A stretch of 64,000 nt of DNA from an uncultured Collinsella sp. GTDB lineage: Bacteria > Actinomycetota > Coriobacteriia > Coriobacteriales > Coriobacteriaceae. The notes beneath the pieces are model-generated. The model was not told the DNA's origin. It saw only the letters and a list, made by a program, of their open reading frames with translations, and made no database searches. The position numbers and the translations under genes are program-made. Each line of letters starts with the position of its first letter. The first letter of the stretch is position 1. Of the stretch, positions 19,112 through 27,413 are shown in pieces. The stretch lies in the NCBI GenBank assembly GCA_959026725.1, contig CAUFMG010000005.1, forward strand, positions 62,001 to 126,000, given 5' to 3'.

Positions 19112-19963
19112 TCATCTTTCCTGTTTCACAATGTAGTTTTGTTTAATGACATGCGTCGCCCGCTCGTAATCGCTGGCAACGTAAGCGGCGTACAAGGCGT
19201 CGACGACCATGAGTTGAGCCATACGCGAAGCCATGGCACCGCTGCGGACCAAGGGTTCACTCGCAGCGACGCCAAGCACGGCATCCGCCATGGTGGCAAG
19301 CTTGGACGAGCCATCCACTTTGGTTACGGCCACAACGGGACAGTTATGACGTTGAGCCTCGGCGGTGCAGTCCAGCACTTCTTGCGTCAAGCCCGAGTAG
19401 CTAAAGGCGATTGCAATATCGCCCTCATGCATGTTCTTGGCACACAAAAGTTGATCGTGCCAGTCGTCGTACAGATGGCACTCTTTGTCGACACGCATGA
19501 GCTTTTGCGCCAGATCGTGTGCGACCAAACGAGAGGCACCGATACCAAACAGATTGACCGCGCGCGCCCGCTTAAGATAGGCCGCGCATCGCTCAAGGAC
19601 GGTGTAATCGAGCGTTCGCGCTGTCGCTTCGATCGTTCGTACGTTGCTTTTCATCACCTTCCCCACGATACGTTCGACGCTGTCATCCATGGAGATGTCC
19701 TCGAGGGCAACGTCTTTCTTGTCACCCAAGAGCGCAAGCTCGGCAATCAGCTCACGCTGGAACTCCTTATAGCCCGCAAAGCCCAAGCGTTTGCAAAAAC
19801 GCAAAATGCTCGAGGGCGAGGAGAACGTGTCATCGGCAAGACCGCGGACGGACAACCCGACCACCTCGTGCGGATGAGCGCTCACATATGCGATGACATT
19901 GCGCTCCGCCGGGCTCGCGCTGAGCTCTCGCTCTCGAAGCCGCAAAAGCAATCCGTTTGCCAT
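19112..19963 (-). CDS. murR: MurR/RpiR-family transcriptional regulator
   Basis: A 283-aa regulator with an N-terminal RpiR helix-turn-helix (SSILRFCKRLGFAGYKEFQ) and a C-terminal SIS sugar-phosphate domain (LFGIGASRLVAHDLAQKL, IAFSYSGLTQEVL). It probably senses MurNAc-6-P and controls the murQ-murP-mupG genes it leads. The ATG at 19961-19963 is chosen because GGAGG lies 8 nt upstream; an in-frame GTG at 19972 is too close to that site. Operators would lie in 19964-20060. Confidence 0.92.
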   Translation of the reverse strand: MANGLLLRLRERELSASPAERNVIAYVSAHPHEVVGLSVRGLADDTFSSPSSILRFCKRLGFAGYKEFQRELIAELALLGDKKDVALEDISMDDSVERIVGKVMKSNVRTIEATARTLDYTVLERCAAYLKRARAVNLFGIGASRLVAHDLAQKLMRVDKECHLYDDWHDQLLCAKNMHEGDIAIAFSYSGLTQEVLDCTAEAQRHNCPVVAVTKVDGSSKLATMADAVLGVAASEPLVRSGAMASRMAQLMVVDALYAAYVASDYERATHVIKQNYIVKQER

Positions 19964-20167
19964 CTCAAACACCTCCGTTGAGAAGAATTAAAGACCAACG
20001 AACCATTCGTACCGTGTTAGAACTTCTTTTGCGGTACATTGTGCCGCATCGTGGCGCACTACGAGCGAGCGCTCTACCGTTCGCCCCTCAAATCCGACCG
20101 CTCGGAAATAAATGCGACACAAAATGATTCAACGAGTCAGCCCTATCAGAAACGGATTTGTTACCGG

Positions 20168-20749
20168 CTAGCGCCTCGCGTGGGCGCCGATGGGGCGCGT
20201 CACGTGGTGTACCCATACGGCGACCAGCAATACCAGCAGCATCGCGATGACATAGCCCGCAGCGTCGAAGCCCAAGTCGATTATGTCGAAATGCCTGCCG
20301 GGAACAAAAATCTTATGTACTTGGTCGCCAACGGAACAGGCAGCGCAAAAGAGCAACACGGGCACGCAACGGGAGCATACACTCCACGGACGCTTGGAAA
20401 AGCAAACCACGATCACCGAAGCGAACAATCCGACGAAGAAAAACTCTACGGTATGGGCGACGCGACGGACGTTTGCGCCTACCCACATGCGAATGGAAGC
20501 AAGTCGACCAGACCGGACATTCGAGGCAGCCGAATCGGTGCCCCCGGTTATTCCGTTCTCCGTCTGAGCTTCGCCCGTGGCATCGGCAGTCTGAACGCTC
20601 GCAGCCTGACCCTCCACCACACGTGCGGTGGACTCGCTCAGCAGCGACGTCTGCACCGCGTTTTGCTCCGTCAGCACCCAGATGCCTGCCAGCGTTGCGG
20701 CGAACAGAGCGATCGCGATCCACCCGATTATTTTCTTCGTGTGCGCCAA
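20168..20749 (-). CDS. VanZ-like family membrane protein
   Basis: A 193-aa membrane protein with an N-terminal anchor (IIGWIAIALFAATLAGIWVL), an external stretch of about 60 polar residues, then the VanZ-like core RRVAHTVEFFFVGLF and SVGDQVHKIFVPGRHFDIIDLGFDAAG, the family's conserved loop. The start is TTG (20747-20749) with GGAGG 8 nt upstream. VanZ relatives are linked to glycopeptide resistance in a few cases, but most are uncharacterised. Confidence 0.82.
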   Translation of the reverse strand: MAHTKKIIGWIAIALFAATLAGIWVLTEQNAVQTSLLSESTARVVEGQAASVQTADATGEAQTENGITGGTDSAASNVRSGRLASIRMWVGANVRRVAHTVEFFFVGLFASVIVVCFSKRPWSVCSRCVPVLLFCAACSVGDQVHKIFVPGRHFDIIDLGFDAAGYVIAMLLVLLVAVWVHHVTRPIGAHARR

Positions 20750-20852
20750 AGGCCAACCTCCGTCTTTTTAAATATGAGCGAGTGTAGTCTAAATAGCAGT
20801 GTCGTCGTAGCAAAATTTGAATCGCAACAAGAAGCGACAGAGATGCTATCTC

Positions 20853-21458
20853 CTAACCCGCCTCGCGCATCCAGCGATCGAACGTCCCCACGCACACACC
20901 CAGGCGCTTTGCCGCTTGGCTGCGGGTGATATCGCCTGCCTCATAACTATCGCGCACCAGTTCAAACTGCGGAGGGCATGGCTTGCGAGGCCGGCCAAAC
21001 CGCACCCCTCGCGCCCGCGCCGCCGCAATTCCCTCCGCCTGACGCTGATGGATGTTCTCGCGCTCCACCTGCGCCACGTAGCTCAACAGCTGCAGCACAA
21101 TGTCGGCAATCAGTGTACTCGTCACGTCCGGCGCTTCTCCATCCTTTGCGCGCGTGTCGAGCAACGGCATATCCAGCACCACGATGGCCGTCCCGCGCTC
21201 TTTTGTAATAAGCCGCCATTCCTCGAGTATCTCGCTGTAGTTACGACCCAAGCGATCGATGGACAACACCACCAGCACGTCCCCATCCCCCAGCACGCGT
21301 AGCAGATCGCGATAACGCGGACGGTCGAAGTCCTTGCCGCTCGCACGGTCGGCATAAATATTCGCCGACTCCACGCCATAGGCGATCAGCGCATCAAACT
21401 GCCGATTCAGGTTCTGATCACGCGAGCTCACGCGCGCATAGCCGTACACAGTCGCCAT
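20853..21458 (-). CDS. Serine recombinase (resolvase/invertase family)
   Basis: A 201-aa site-specific recombinase. The catalytic Ser is in YGYARVSSRDQN (residue about 10), with VLSIDRLGRNYSEILEEW and the E-helix region ERENIHQRQAEGIAAARARG after it, and a C-terminal helix-turn-helix ITRSQAAKRLGVCVGTFDRWM. Size fits Tn3 resolvases and DNA invertases. ATG 21456-21458 is the start; upstream sequence holds palindrome G1. No transposase or obvious invertible segment adjoins, so its target is unknown. Confidence 0.92.
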   Translation of the reverse strand: MATVYGYARVSSRDQNLNRQFDALIAYGVESANIYADRASGKDFDRPRYRDLLRVLGDGDVLVVLSIDRLGRNYSEILEEWRLITKERGTAIVVLDMPLLDTRAKDGEAPDVTSTLIADIVLQLLSYVAQVERENIHQRQAEGIAAARARGVRFGRPRKPCPPQFELVRDSYEAGDITRSQAAKRLGVCVGTFDRWMREAG

Positions 21459-21477
21459 CTCATCCCCGCTTTCTTGT

Positions 21478-21515
21478 AAACCTGCCAAAAGGGACAGGTT
21501 TATTTTGGTAGGTTT
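21478..21515. repeat. Palindromic element G1
   Basis: Arms AAACCTGCCAAAA (21478-21490) and TTTTGGTAGGTTT (21503-21515) around GGGACAGGTTTA. A near-identical copy is at 34536-34572. It lies 20 nt upstream of the recombinase start. Confidence 0.8.
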
Positions 21516-21578
21516 TACCTCCCAAATAGCAGGCGGATAGGCGGCCGAGCAGGCGGCGACGCGGCCATCATTCAAATG

Positions 21579-21607
21579 CGAGGGCGGCCCCGAAAGACCG
21601 CCCCCAC
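21579..21607 (-). terminator. Possible terminator hairpin after rnr
   Basis: Stem GGGCGGCC / GACCGCCC (21582-21589, 21596-21603) about 22 nt past the rnr stop. No T-run follows, so confidence is modest. Confidence 0.45.
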
Positions 21608-21628
21608 TCCCGCACGGTCGGGATTCGG

Positions 21629-23764
21629 CTAATGGATAAGCTTAAAGTCCAAGTGTCCGCGCGTGGTATTGACGCGCGAGACCTCGATAATCACGCGCTG
21701 GCCCAGCTCGTAACAAGCCCCCGTGTCAGCGCCCGTCAGTGTAAGCGCGTCCTCGTCGAACTCAAACCACTCGTTGCCCAGGCTTTTAATCGAGACCAGG
21801 CCCTCGACCTGCGTCAGATCCAAGCGAACAAAAAGACCCATGCTGCTGACCCACGAGATGGTTCCGGTATAGCGCTCGCCCAGACGATCCTCGTAGTACT
21901 GGGCGATCTTGATCTTTTGCGTCGCATGGCTGGCAGCGTCGGCCGCGCGCTCGGCATCGCTGCAGGCGCGACAGATCTGGGGCAGAATGCGCGGCAGCGA
22001 CTCGCGCCCCTTACCGATCAGGCGCGGCGTGCGGACCAGGGCGTCCTTGCCGCCCAGCCGCTCGTAAGCCAACTGTAGCTTGAGCACGCGGTGCACCACC
22101 AGATCGGGGTAGCGACGGATGGGGCTCGTAAAGTGGCAGTAGCACGGCGCGGCGAGCGCAAAGTGGCCCTCGTTGCGTGGCTTGTACAGCGCGCGCTGCA
22201 TGCTGCGCAGAAGCAGTGTGTTGACGAGCGGCGCGCTGGCCGTACCGGCGGCAGCATCAACTGCGGCCTGCAGCTCATCGGGGCTTCCCAGGGCAATGCC
22301 AGCTGCGCGACGATCGTCGATAATACCCAGCTGAGCCAGTGCCACGGCGGCGCCGTGAAGGCTGTCGGGACTGGGGTCTTCATGCACGCGGTAGCAGGCC
22401 TCGATATCGCGGTCGGCCAGCCACTCGGCCACGCACTCATTGGCGAGCAGCATGGCTTCCTCGATCAGCGACGTGGCACACGAGCGCTCGCGCGCCACAA
22501 TCTGCACGGGCACGCCGTCCTCGTCCAACAGAGCGCGAATCTCAGCCGTATCGAAGTCGACCGAACCACGCGCGCGACGAATGTGGCGGCGAAGCTCGGC
22601 GAGCTCGTTAGCGGCGACGAGAAAATCACCCAGATCGACGTTATAGCCGCGAGCAGTTTCCTCGCACGCAAGCCCACGCTCGAGCGCTTCCTCACGCGAA
22701 GTCTCTACAGCCGCAACATCCTCGGCGGCGCCCTCCAGCGCCCCATACTCCACCGCGCTGGCACGTACCAGCAGCGCTTCGGCGCCGTCGTAGTCCATGC
22801 GCACGCGCGAACGAATCACACTGGGATAGGGATCGTAGTGGCGAACGCGGCCCTGCGCATCGAGTTCAATATCGACGGTAAACGCCAGACGATCCTCGTC
22901 GGGACGAAGCGAGCACAGGTCGTTCGATAAGCGCTCAGGCAGCATGGGCAGCACTCGATCGGCCAGATACACCGATGTCGTGCGATGGCGCGCCTCAAGA
23001 TCGATATGCCCGTCCCAGGCCACATAGTGCGAGACATCGGCGATGTGGACGCCCAGCTTGTAGCCGCCATCGGGCGTGCGCTCCAGCGAAATGGCATCGT
23101 CAAAGTCGCGAGCGTCGACCGGGTCGATCGTGATGATAAAGCGGTCGCGTAGATCGCGTCGGAGCGGATCTTTGAGCGCCGCGGTCACATCGAGCGAAAG
23201 GCCCTCGGCCTCGGCCAGCGCTGCCTCGGGATAGCTGTCGGTATAGCCATAGCGCGCCATTACGTATTGAACACCCAGATCGGGCGCGTCATCGCCGCCA
23301 ATACGGCGCTCGATGGTCACGGTGCCCGATTCAAGGCGCGTCGGATAGGTCAGAATGCGTGCGACCACAGCGTCACCGGGATGAACGCCCAGGCGCTCGG
23401 CCGAAGTGTCCTCGGGCAAAATGAAGAAATCGGCCTTGAGACGCGAATCGAGCGGCTCGATCACGCCGAGCGGACCGGCCGTCTGGTACGTGCCCACCAC
23501 ACTGATGGCAGCGCGCTCGACGACCCCCTCAATCACGGCACGACGCTCACCATGCGGGCTGTTCTTAATGCTCACGGCGACGATATCGCCGTCCATAATC
23601 TCGCGCTTACCGCGGCCCATGACTTTATAGTCGCCGTTCTCGGTTATGACATAGGCGCTGTGCTCATGGAGCTGCACGCGTCCGGTCAGACTCGGACGGC
23701 GCTCGCTGCGCACCGGTCCACGCTTGTTGCGGGCACCGCGCTTATGCTTGTTGTTGCGCCCCAT
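21629..23764 (-). CDS. rnr: Ribonuclease R
   Basis: A 711-aa processive 3'-5' exoribonuclease of the RNB family that degrades structured RNA and works with SmpB/tmRNA in quality control. The cold-shock domain region is followed by the RNB catalytic centre, ITIDPVDARDFDDAIS near residue 211 with the metal-binding Asp set, and HIADVSHYV. The C-terminal S1 domain (GTISWVSSMGLFVRLD) is present. The N-terminus is short and basic (MGRNNKHKRGARNKRG), so the usual helical N-terminal part is reduced. ATG 23762-23764 follows AAGGAGGCGCC. Confidence 0.95.
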   Translation of the reverse strand: MGRNNKHKRGARNKRGPVRSERRPSLTGRVQLHEHSAYVITENGDYKVMGRGKREIMDGDIVAVSIKNSPHGERRAVIEGVVERAAISVVGTYQTAGPLGVIEPLDSRLKADFFILPEDTSAERLGVHPGDAVVARILTYPTRLESGTVTIERRIGGDDAPDLGVQYVMARYGYTDSYPEAALAEAEGLSLDVTAALKDPLRRDLRDRFIITIDPVDARDFDDAISLERTPDGGYKLGVHIADVSHYVAWDGHIDLEARHRTTSVYLADRVLPMLPERLSNDLCSLRPDEDRLAFTVDIELDAQGRVRHYDPYPSVIRSRVRMDYDGAEALLVRASAVEYGALEGAAEDVAAVETSREEALERGLACEETARGYNVDLGDFLVAANELAELRRHIRRARGSVDFDTAEIRALLDEDGVPVQIVARERSCATSLIEEAMLLANECVAEWLADRDIEACYRVHEDPSPDSLHGAAVALAQLGIIDDRRAAGIALGSPDELQAAVDAAAGTASAPLVNTLLLRSMQRALYKPRNEGHFALAAPCYCHFTSPIRRYPDLVVHRVLKLQLAYERLGGKDALVRTPRLIGKGRESLPRILPQICRACSDAERAADAASHATQKIKIAQYYEDRLGERYTGTISWVSSMGLFVRLDLTQVEGLVSIKSLGNEWFEFDEDALTLTGADTGACYELGQRVIIEVSRVNTTRGHLDFKLIH

Positions 23765-23841
23765 GGCGCCTCCTTGCTATCGATTGCGGACTCCAAAGAG
23801 TCTACCCAAATGATCCGCGATCCTGCCGTCGCATCGGAATC

Positions 23842-23875
23842 AAAAAACGGGCCGCCCCATAAGAGACGACCCGTT
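23842..23875 (-). terminator. Terminator after ftsX
   Basis: Stem AACGGGTCG / cggcccgtt type hairpin (23846-23875) ending in a run of T on the minus strand, about 25 nt past the ftsX stop. Confidence 0.8.
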
Positions 23876-23899
23876 GGAAGGAATGAAATCCAGACATGC

Positions 23900-24820
23900 C
23901 TACACGCGCAGGTAGCGGCACATGGCGATGGCAGAACCAAAGAGACCGATAATCACGCCGACCAGGACCAGCGCAGCATAGGTCACCAGGTAGTACTGCA
24001 TCGGCAGGGCAAACGACATCCAGCCGATGCTCTCCTGAAGACGCGGAATCATCAGGTTGCGCAGCAGCTCCAGCACGCCGATGGAAAGCAGCGAACCCAA
24101 AATGGCCTGCAGCACGCCCTCGGTAATGAACGGCCCGCGAATGAAGCCGTTGCTGGCACCGACCAGACGCATGATCGCGATCTCGCGACGACGCGCCGTG
24201 ATGGACAGGCGAATCGTGTTGTTGATAAAGATGAACGCGATAAAGGTCAGCAGGCCGACGAGTACCACGGCAGCAATGCGGATGTAGTTAGTCACCTGGA
24301 ACAGGCGGCTCACTTCCTCCTGGCCGTACAGCACACTCGCGTTGACGTCGCCATCATCTGCGATCTTCTGGAAATCGGCGTCCTTCTTGAGCTTCTCTGC
24401 CGTGCTCTCGACCTTGGACGGATCGTCCATCTCAATTGCAAACGAAGCCGGCAGCGGGTTCTGGCCATCGAGCGCGCTCATGGTGGCGTCGGCGTTGCCC
24501 GACATCTTGCTCGTATACTCGGCCAGCGCGTCGTCCTTGTCCTTATAGGTCACGGACTTGACGTTGCTCCACGTCTTGAGCTCGGCCTCAAAAGCCTGAA
24601 CATCGGCCTGATCGGCGTCATCGCTGATGAACGCGTTGATGACAACCTGATCCTCGACGGTGCCGATCACGGAGTTCAGCATCGCAGAGCCCATGATGAA
24701 GAGGCCGATGATAAACAGCGAAAGGAAAATCGTGATGACGGCGCCGAGCGAGGTGGTCCAGTTACGGAAGAAGTGGCTGATTGCCTCTTTGAAGGAGTAG
24801 CCCACGTTAGTTGGTGCCAT
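23900..24820 (-). CDS. ftsX: Cell division protein FtsX
   Basis: A 306-aa inner-membrane partner of FtsE that relays ATPase cycling to peptidoglycan hydrolases during division. TM1 is near residues 25-48. An extracellular domain of about 120 residues follows (VVINAFISDDADQADVQAFE). Three C-terminal TMs carry the FtsX signature RREIAIMRLVGASNGFIRGPF. ATG 24818-24820 lies inside the end of ftsE (14-nt overlap), so translation is coupled. Confidence 0.95.
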   Translation of the reverse strand: MAPTNVGYSFKEAISHFFRNWTTSLGAVITIFLSLFIIGLFIMGSAMLNSVIGTVEDQVVINAFISDDADQADVQAFEAELKTWSNVKSVTYKDKDDALAEYTSKMSGNADATMSALDGQNPLPASFAIEMDDPSKVESTAEKLKKDADFQKIADDGDVNASVLYGQEEVSRLFQVTNYIRIAAVVLVGLLTFIAFIFINNTIRLSITARRREIAIMRLVGASNGFIRGPFITEGVLQAILGSLLSIGVLELLRNLMIPRLQESIGWMSFALPMQYYLVTYAALVLVGVIIGLFGSAIAMCRYLRV

Positions 24821-26027
24821 AGTTGCCGTAACCTCCCCTCTCCTGGTCGCGGATAACGTGGCCGCCCTCGAGGGCGATCACGCGACGGTGCATGCTATCG
24901 ACCATCTCGCGGTCGTGCGTAGCGACGATCACGGTGGTACCGGTGCGGTTAATGCGCTCGAGCAGCTTCATGATGCCCAGCGAAATCGCCGGGTCGAGAT
25001 TGCCCGTCGGCTCGTCGCAGATCAACAGCGGCGGGCGGTTGACCATAGCGCGGGCGACGGCAACGCGCTGCTGCTCGCCACCGGAAAGCTGGTCGGGCAA
25101 AGAGTCCATCTGATCGGCCAGACCGACCAGACGCAGGACCTCGGGCACCTGGCTGCGAATGACGCCCTTGGGCTTGCCGATGCACTGCAGGGCAAACGCC
25201 ACGTTTTCGTAGGCGGTCTTTTGCGGCAGAAGCTTAAAGTCCTGGAACACGGCGCCAATCTGACGGCGCAGGAACGGAACCTTGCGGTTCTTGATCTTCA
25301 TGAGGTCCTGACCGGCAACCAGGATGCGGCCGCTCGTCGGCTTGACGTCGCGGTTGAGCGTCGACAGCAGCGTGGTCTTACCCGAGCCGGAGTGACCGAC
25401 CAGGAAGACGAACTCGCCCGGATAGATCTCGATGTTGATGTCGTCGAGTGCAGGCTTGTTGGGCTGTGCCGGATAGATCTTGGTGACATGCTCCATAAGG
25501 ATGACGGGCTCGACACCGGCCTGCTTGGCCATCTTCTTGCGGCTCGCCTGCGGGTCGATGGGCGCGAACACCGACGTAAAATCGGGGTTGTTGAGCGCGT
25601 TGTCGAGACTTGCGACCTCGGCGGCCTGATCGCGCTCGACCACCGGCGCAGCGGGCTGCGTGGGGTCGGGAATAGCGGCAAAGAGACCAGACTGCGCAGG
25701 CTGAGGAGCCGGTGTCGCAGGAGTCATGGGGTCGGGGATGCCGGCCATGGTAGGCTGCGGCGCGGCGGCACCAGCCTGAGGCTGCTCCACGCGAGCGGTC
25801 ACGGCCTGAACGGGCTCAAAACCCGCCGTGCCGGAAAGCGCGACATCGCTGGTGGGATTGTAGGCAAAGGGATCGGATGCCGGCTGTGCCTGATCTGCCG
25901 GCTGAACGGGGGCCTGAGCAACAGGCTGGCCCTCTGAATCCGGAGTGGCGAAACGACTGCCCTGGACGCCTGGCTGCGTCTTGGGGGCATCATCGCCCGC
26001 ACCGGAGGTACGGAAGTGGTTACCCAC
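24807..26027 (-). CDS. ftsE: Cell division ATP-binding protein FtsE with long N-terminal extension
   Basis: A 406-aa ABC ATPase, partner of FtsX. The C-terminal 230 residues are ordinary FtsE: Walker A GHSGSGKTT near 209, the Q-loop, signature LSGGEQQR near 312, Walker B LLICDEPTGNLD near 335 and the switch His. The first 170 or so residues are an added low-complexity region rich in Pro, Ala and Gln. The GTG start at 26025-26027 has AAGGAG at ideal distance and the frame is open throughout, which supports the extension being translated. FtsE is normally about 220-230 aa. Confidence 0.93.
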   Translation of the reverse strand: MGNHFRTSGAGDDAPKTQPGVQGSRFATPDSEGQPVAQAPVQPADQAQPASDPFAYNPTSDVALSGTAGFEPVQAVTARVEQPQAGAAAPQPTMAGIPDPMTPATPAPQPAQSGLFAAIPDPTQPAAPVVERDQAAEVASLDNALNNPDFTSVFAPIDPQASRKKMAKQAGVEPVILMEHVTKIYPAQPNKPALDDINIEIYPGEFVFLVGHSGSGKTTLLSTLNRDVKPTSGRILVAGQDLMKIKNRKVPFLRRQIGAVFQDFKLLPQKTAYENVAFALQCIGKPKGVIRSQVPEVLRLVGLADQMDSLPDQLSGGEQQRVAVARAMVNRPPLLICDEPTGNLDPAISLGIMKLLERINRTGTTVIVATHDREMVDSMHRRVIALEGGHVIRDQERGGYGNYGTN

Positions 26028-26131
26028 TGGTGCTCCTTATCGTCGTGCGTTTAAACTACATGAGCGCTTTGTATTTTAGCAGTATTAGCTTTGCTGCACA
26101 TAAGAAGCATGGCGTGCTTAGGGATCCCGTC

Positions 26132-26254
26132 GGCCGGGCACAGGGTTACTCTCCAAATCGTCCTCGGACATGTCGGAGCCCCCGCTGCGCGCTTCGCGCG
26201 GCAGGGGCTCCTCCGTCCTGCGGAAAGATTTGGAGAGTAACCCTGTGCCCGGCC
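26132..26254. repeat. Long hairpin element E
   Basis: A 123-nt palindrome with 28-nt perfect outer arms (26132-26159 and 26227-26254). Inside is a second stem GGAGCCCC / GGGGCTCC capped by a GC-rich hairpin with a TTCG tetraloop, and a 15-nt by 15-nt internal loop containing GACATGTC. Only one copy is seen here. Confidence 0.85.
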
Positions 26255-26383
26255 TGCGATAACTAAGGGGTCGCCGCGTTTATCTTGGGGTGCTGCATAT
26301 ACAACGCTGGAAGGGTCTGAATTGCGCTTTGTCGATATATGCCCTTTTCCCTGATGGGACCGTGCTTGAGGGGCGTCTTCATG

Positions 26384-26450
26384 AGTTGCGGTGAAATAGG
26401 GACTGTTTTACCAGTTAAAAGGTCTAATCAGTCCCTATTTCACCGCAACT
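26384..26450. repeat. Palindromic element B2
   Basis: A 67-nt inverted repeat with perfect 22-nt arms (26384-26405, 26429-26450), core GTTGCGGTGAAATAGGG. It lies 90 nt upstream of the zinc-ribbon gene. Confidence 0.88.
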
Positions 26451-26539
26451 TAAATTAAGGCTAATTGTTGCGCAACTCGAATTTGAATAATCGCTTTACA
26501 TTGGCCTCGATTGGAACGTCTATGGTTGTGGGGGCTGGT

Positions 26540-27271
26540 ATGAATTGTCCTTATTGTGGTACTGAGTTGCGCAATGGCGTGAGGTATTGCACAACATGTG
26601 GGGTTACCATCCATGGCATGTCGACTAATTCTGCAATTCGGCTAAAGCCTCGGAATCACATTGCGGTTGTTCTTACCTGCATGTTGGCAATTGCCATTGT
26701 CGGCGGCAGTTGTTTGGGTCTTCATCTGCGGCAAGCATTGTCTTGTTTTATATCGGCTCATTCGGAGCATGCTATTGTGCTCAACATCTCTGCCGCAGGT
26801 TGGGATACCGATAGCGGGGCCTCACGTGTCCCGATACACATTACGGGCAAGACTGTCGACGGGATAACGGTCGACAAGGTTGAGTTCGTCGCCTCCGACG
26901 GTTCCGGTATCAGCCTCATTCAAGGTGTGTACACGCTCGAGGCGGCAGGTTCCCCCATCGCCACTGATGGCAAGATTTATCAAATTCCCTGTACGAGCGC
27001 GACGCTCGTCCTCGACGATGTCTTTACCGCAGGCGAAACGATCAATCTCGCCGAGCTCGCTGAGCAGGATTCGATACTCACCTTCTGCCCCATCGATGCC
27101 AGCGATATGACCAACGACGAAATCTATGATGCCGCCCTACTCGCCATGACATATAAAGGCGACGACGCCCCCGACGTTGCCGCACTGTGCCAGGCAGCAA
27201 TCAATCGTCGTGCCGCCGCCAGCAAAAGCGAGAACGCCTTCGAAAGTTGCGGTGAAATACGGATTAATTGA
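26540..27271 (+). CDS. Zinc-ribbon membrane protein of unknown function
   Basis: A 243-aa protein with an N-terminal zinc ribbon (CPYCG at 3-7, CTTCG at 17-21), a basic linker, one membrane segment near residues 40-65 (IAVVLTCMLAIAIVGGSC) and an extracytoplasmic domain of about 170 residues. ATG 26540 is preferred since it directly precedes the ribbon; longer upstream starts lack a ribosome site. Codon use in the first third is clearly more AT-rich than the neighbours. The last residues (SCGEIRIN) and the stop codon are encoded inside palindrome B3, so the present C-terminus is set by that element. Confidence 0.78.
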   Translation: MNCPYCGTELRNGVRYCTTCGVTIHGMSTNSAIRLKPRNHIAVVLTCMLAIAIVGGSCLGLHLRQALSCFISAHSEHAIVLNISAAGWDTDSGASRVPIHITGKTVDGITVDKVEFVASDGSGISLIQGVYTLEAAGSPIATDGKIYQIPCTSATLVLDDVFTAGETINLAELAEQDSILTFCPIDASDMTNDEIYDAALLAMTYKGDDAPDVAALCQAAINRRAAASKSENAFESCGEIRIN

Positions 27272-27310
27272 GCCTTTAAGCTGGCAAACAGTCCTTATTT
27301 CACCGCAACT
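27245..27310. repeat. Palindromic element B3
   Basis: A 66-nt inverted repeat, arms from 27245 and to 27310 (CAGTCCTTATTTCACCGC on the right). It overlaps the 3' end of the zinc-ribbon gene. Its interior resembles that of B1. Confidence 0.85.
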
Positions 27311-27313
27311 GAA

Positions 27314-27342
27314 ACAGGGGCGCTCTCCATGAGAGCGCCCCT
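27314..27342 (-). terminator. Terminator after transketolase subunits
   Basis: Perfect 12-nt stem AGGGGCGCTCTC / GAGAGCGCCCCT (27316-27327, 27331-27342) followed by GTTTC on the minus strand, 70 nt past the transketolase stop. Confidence 0.75.
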
Positions 27343-27413
27343 GCCGGGCTTCCATAGTACTGGCGAAACAGTTTTATAGTTCTGGCGAAGCAGTCCTTGA
27401 GATCCGCCTTGCC

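Larger units (their letters stand above)
26028..26539. other. Long intergenic region with two palindromes
   Basis: 512 nt between the divergent ftsE and zinc-ribbon genes. It contains the ftsE leader, hairpin E (26132-26254) and palindrome B2 (26384-26450). The rest is more AT-rich and shows no supported gene. Confidence 0.6.

Noticed and set aside
26465..26539. An upstream start adding 25 residues to the zinc-ribbon protein
   Set aside because: TTG-type start without ribosome site; the added residues precede a well-formed ribbon that normally begins at the N-terminus.
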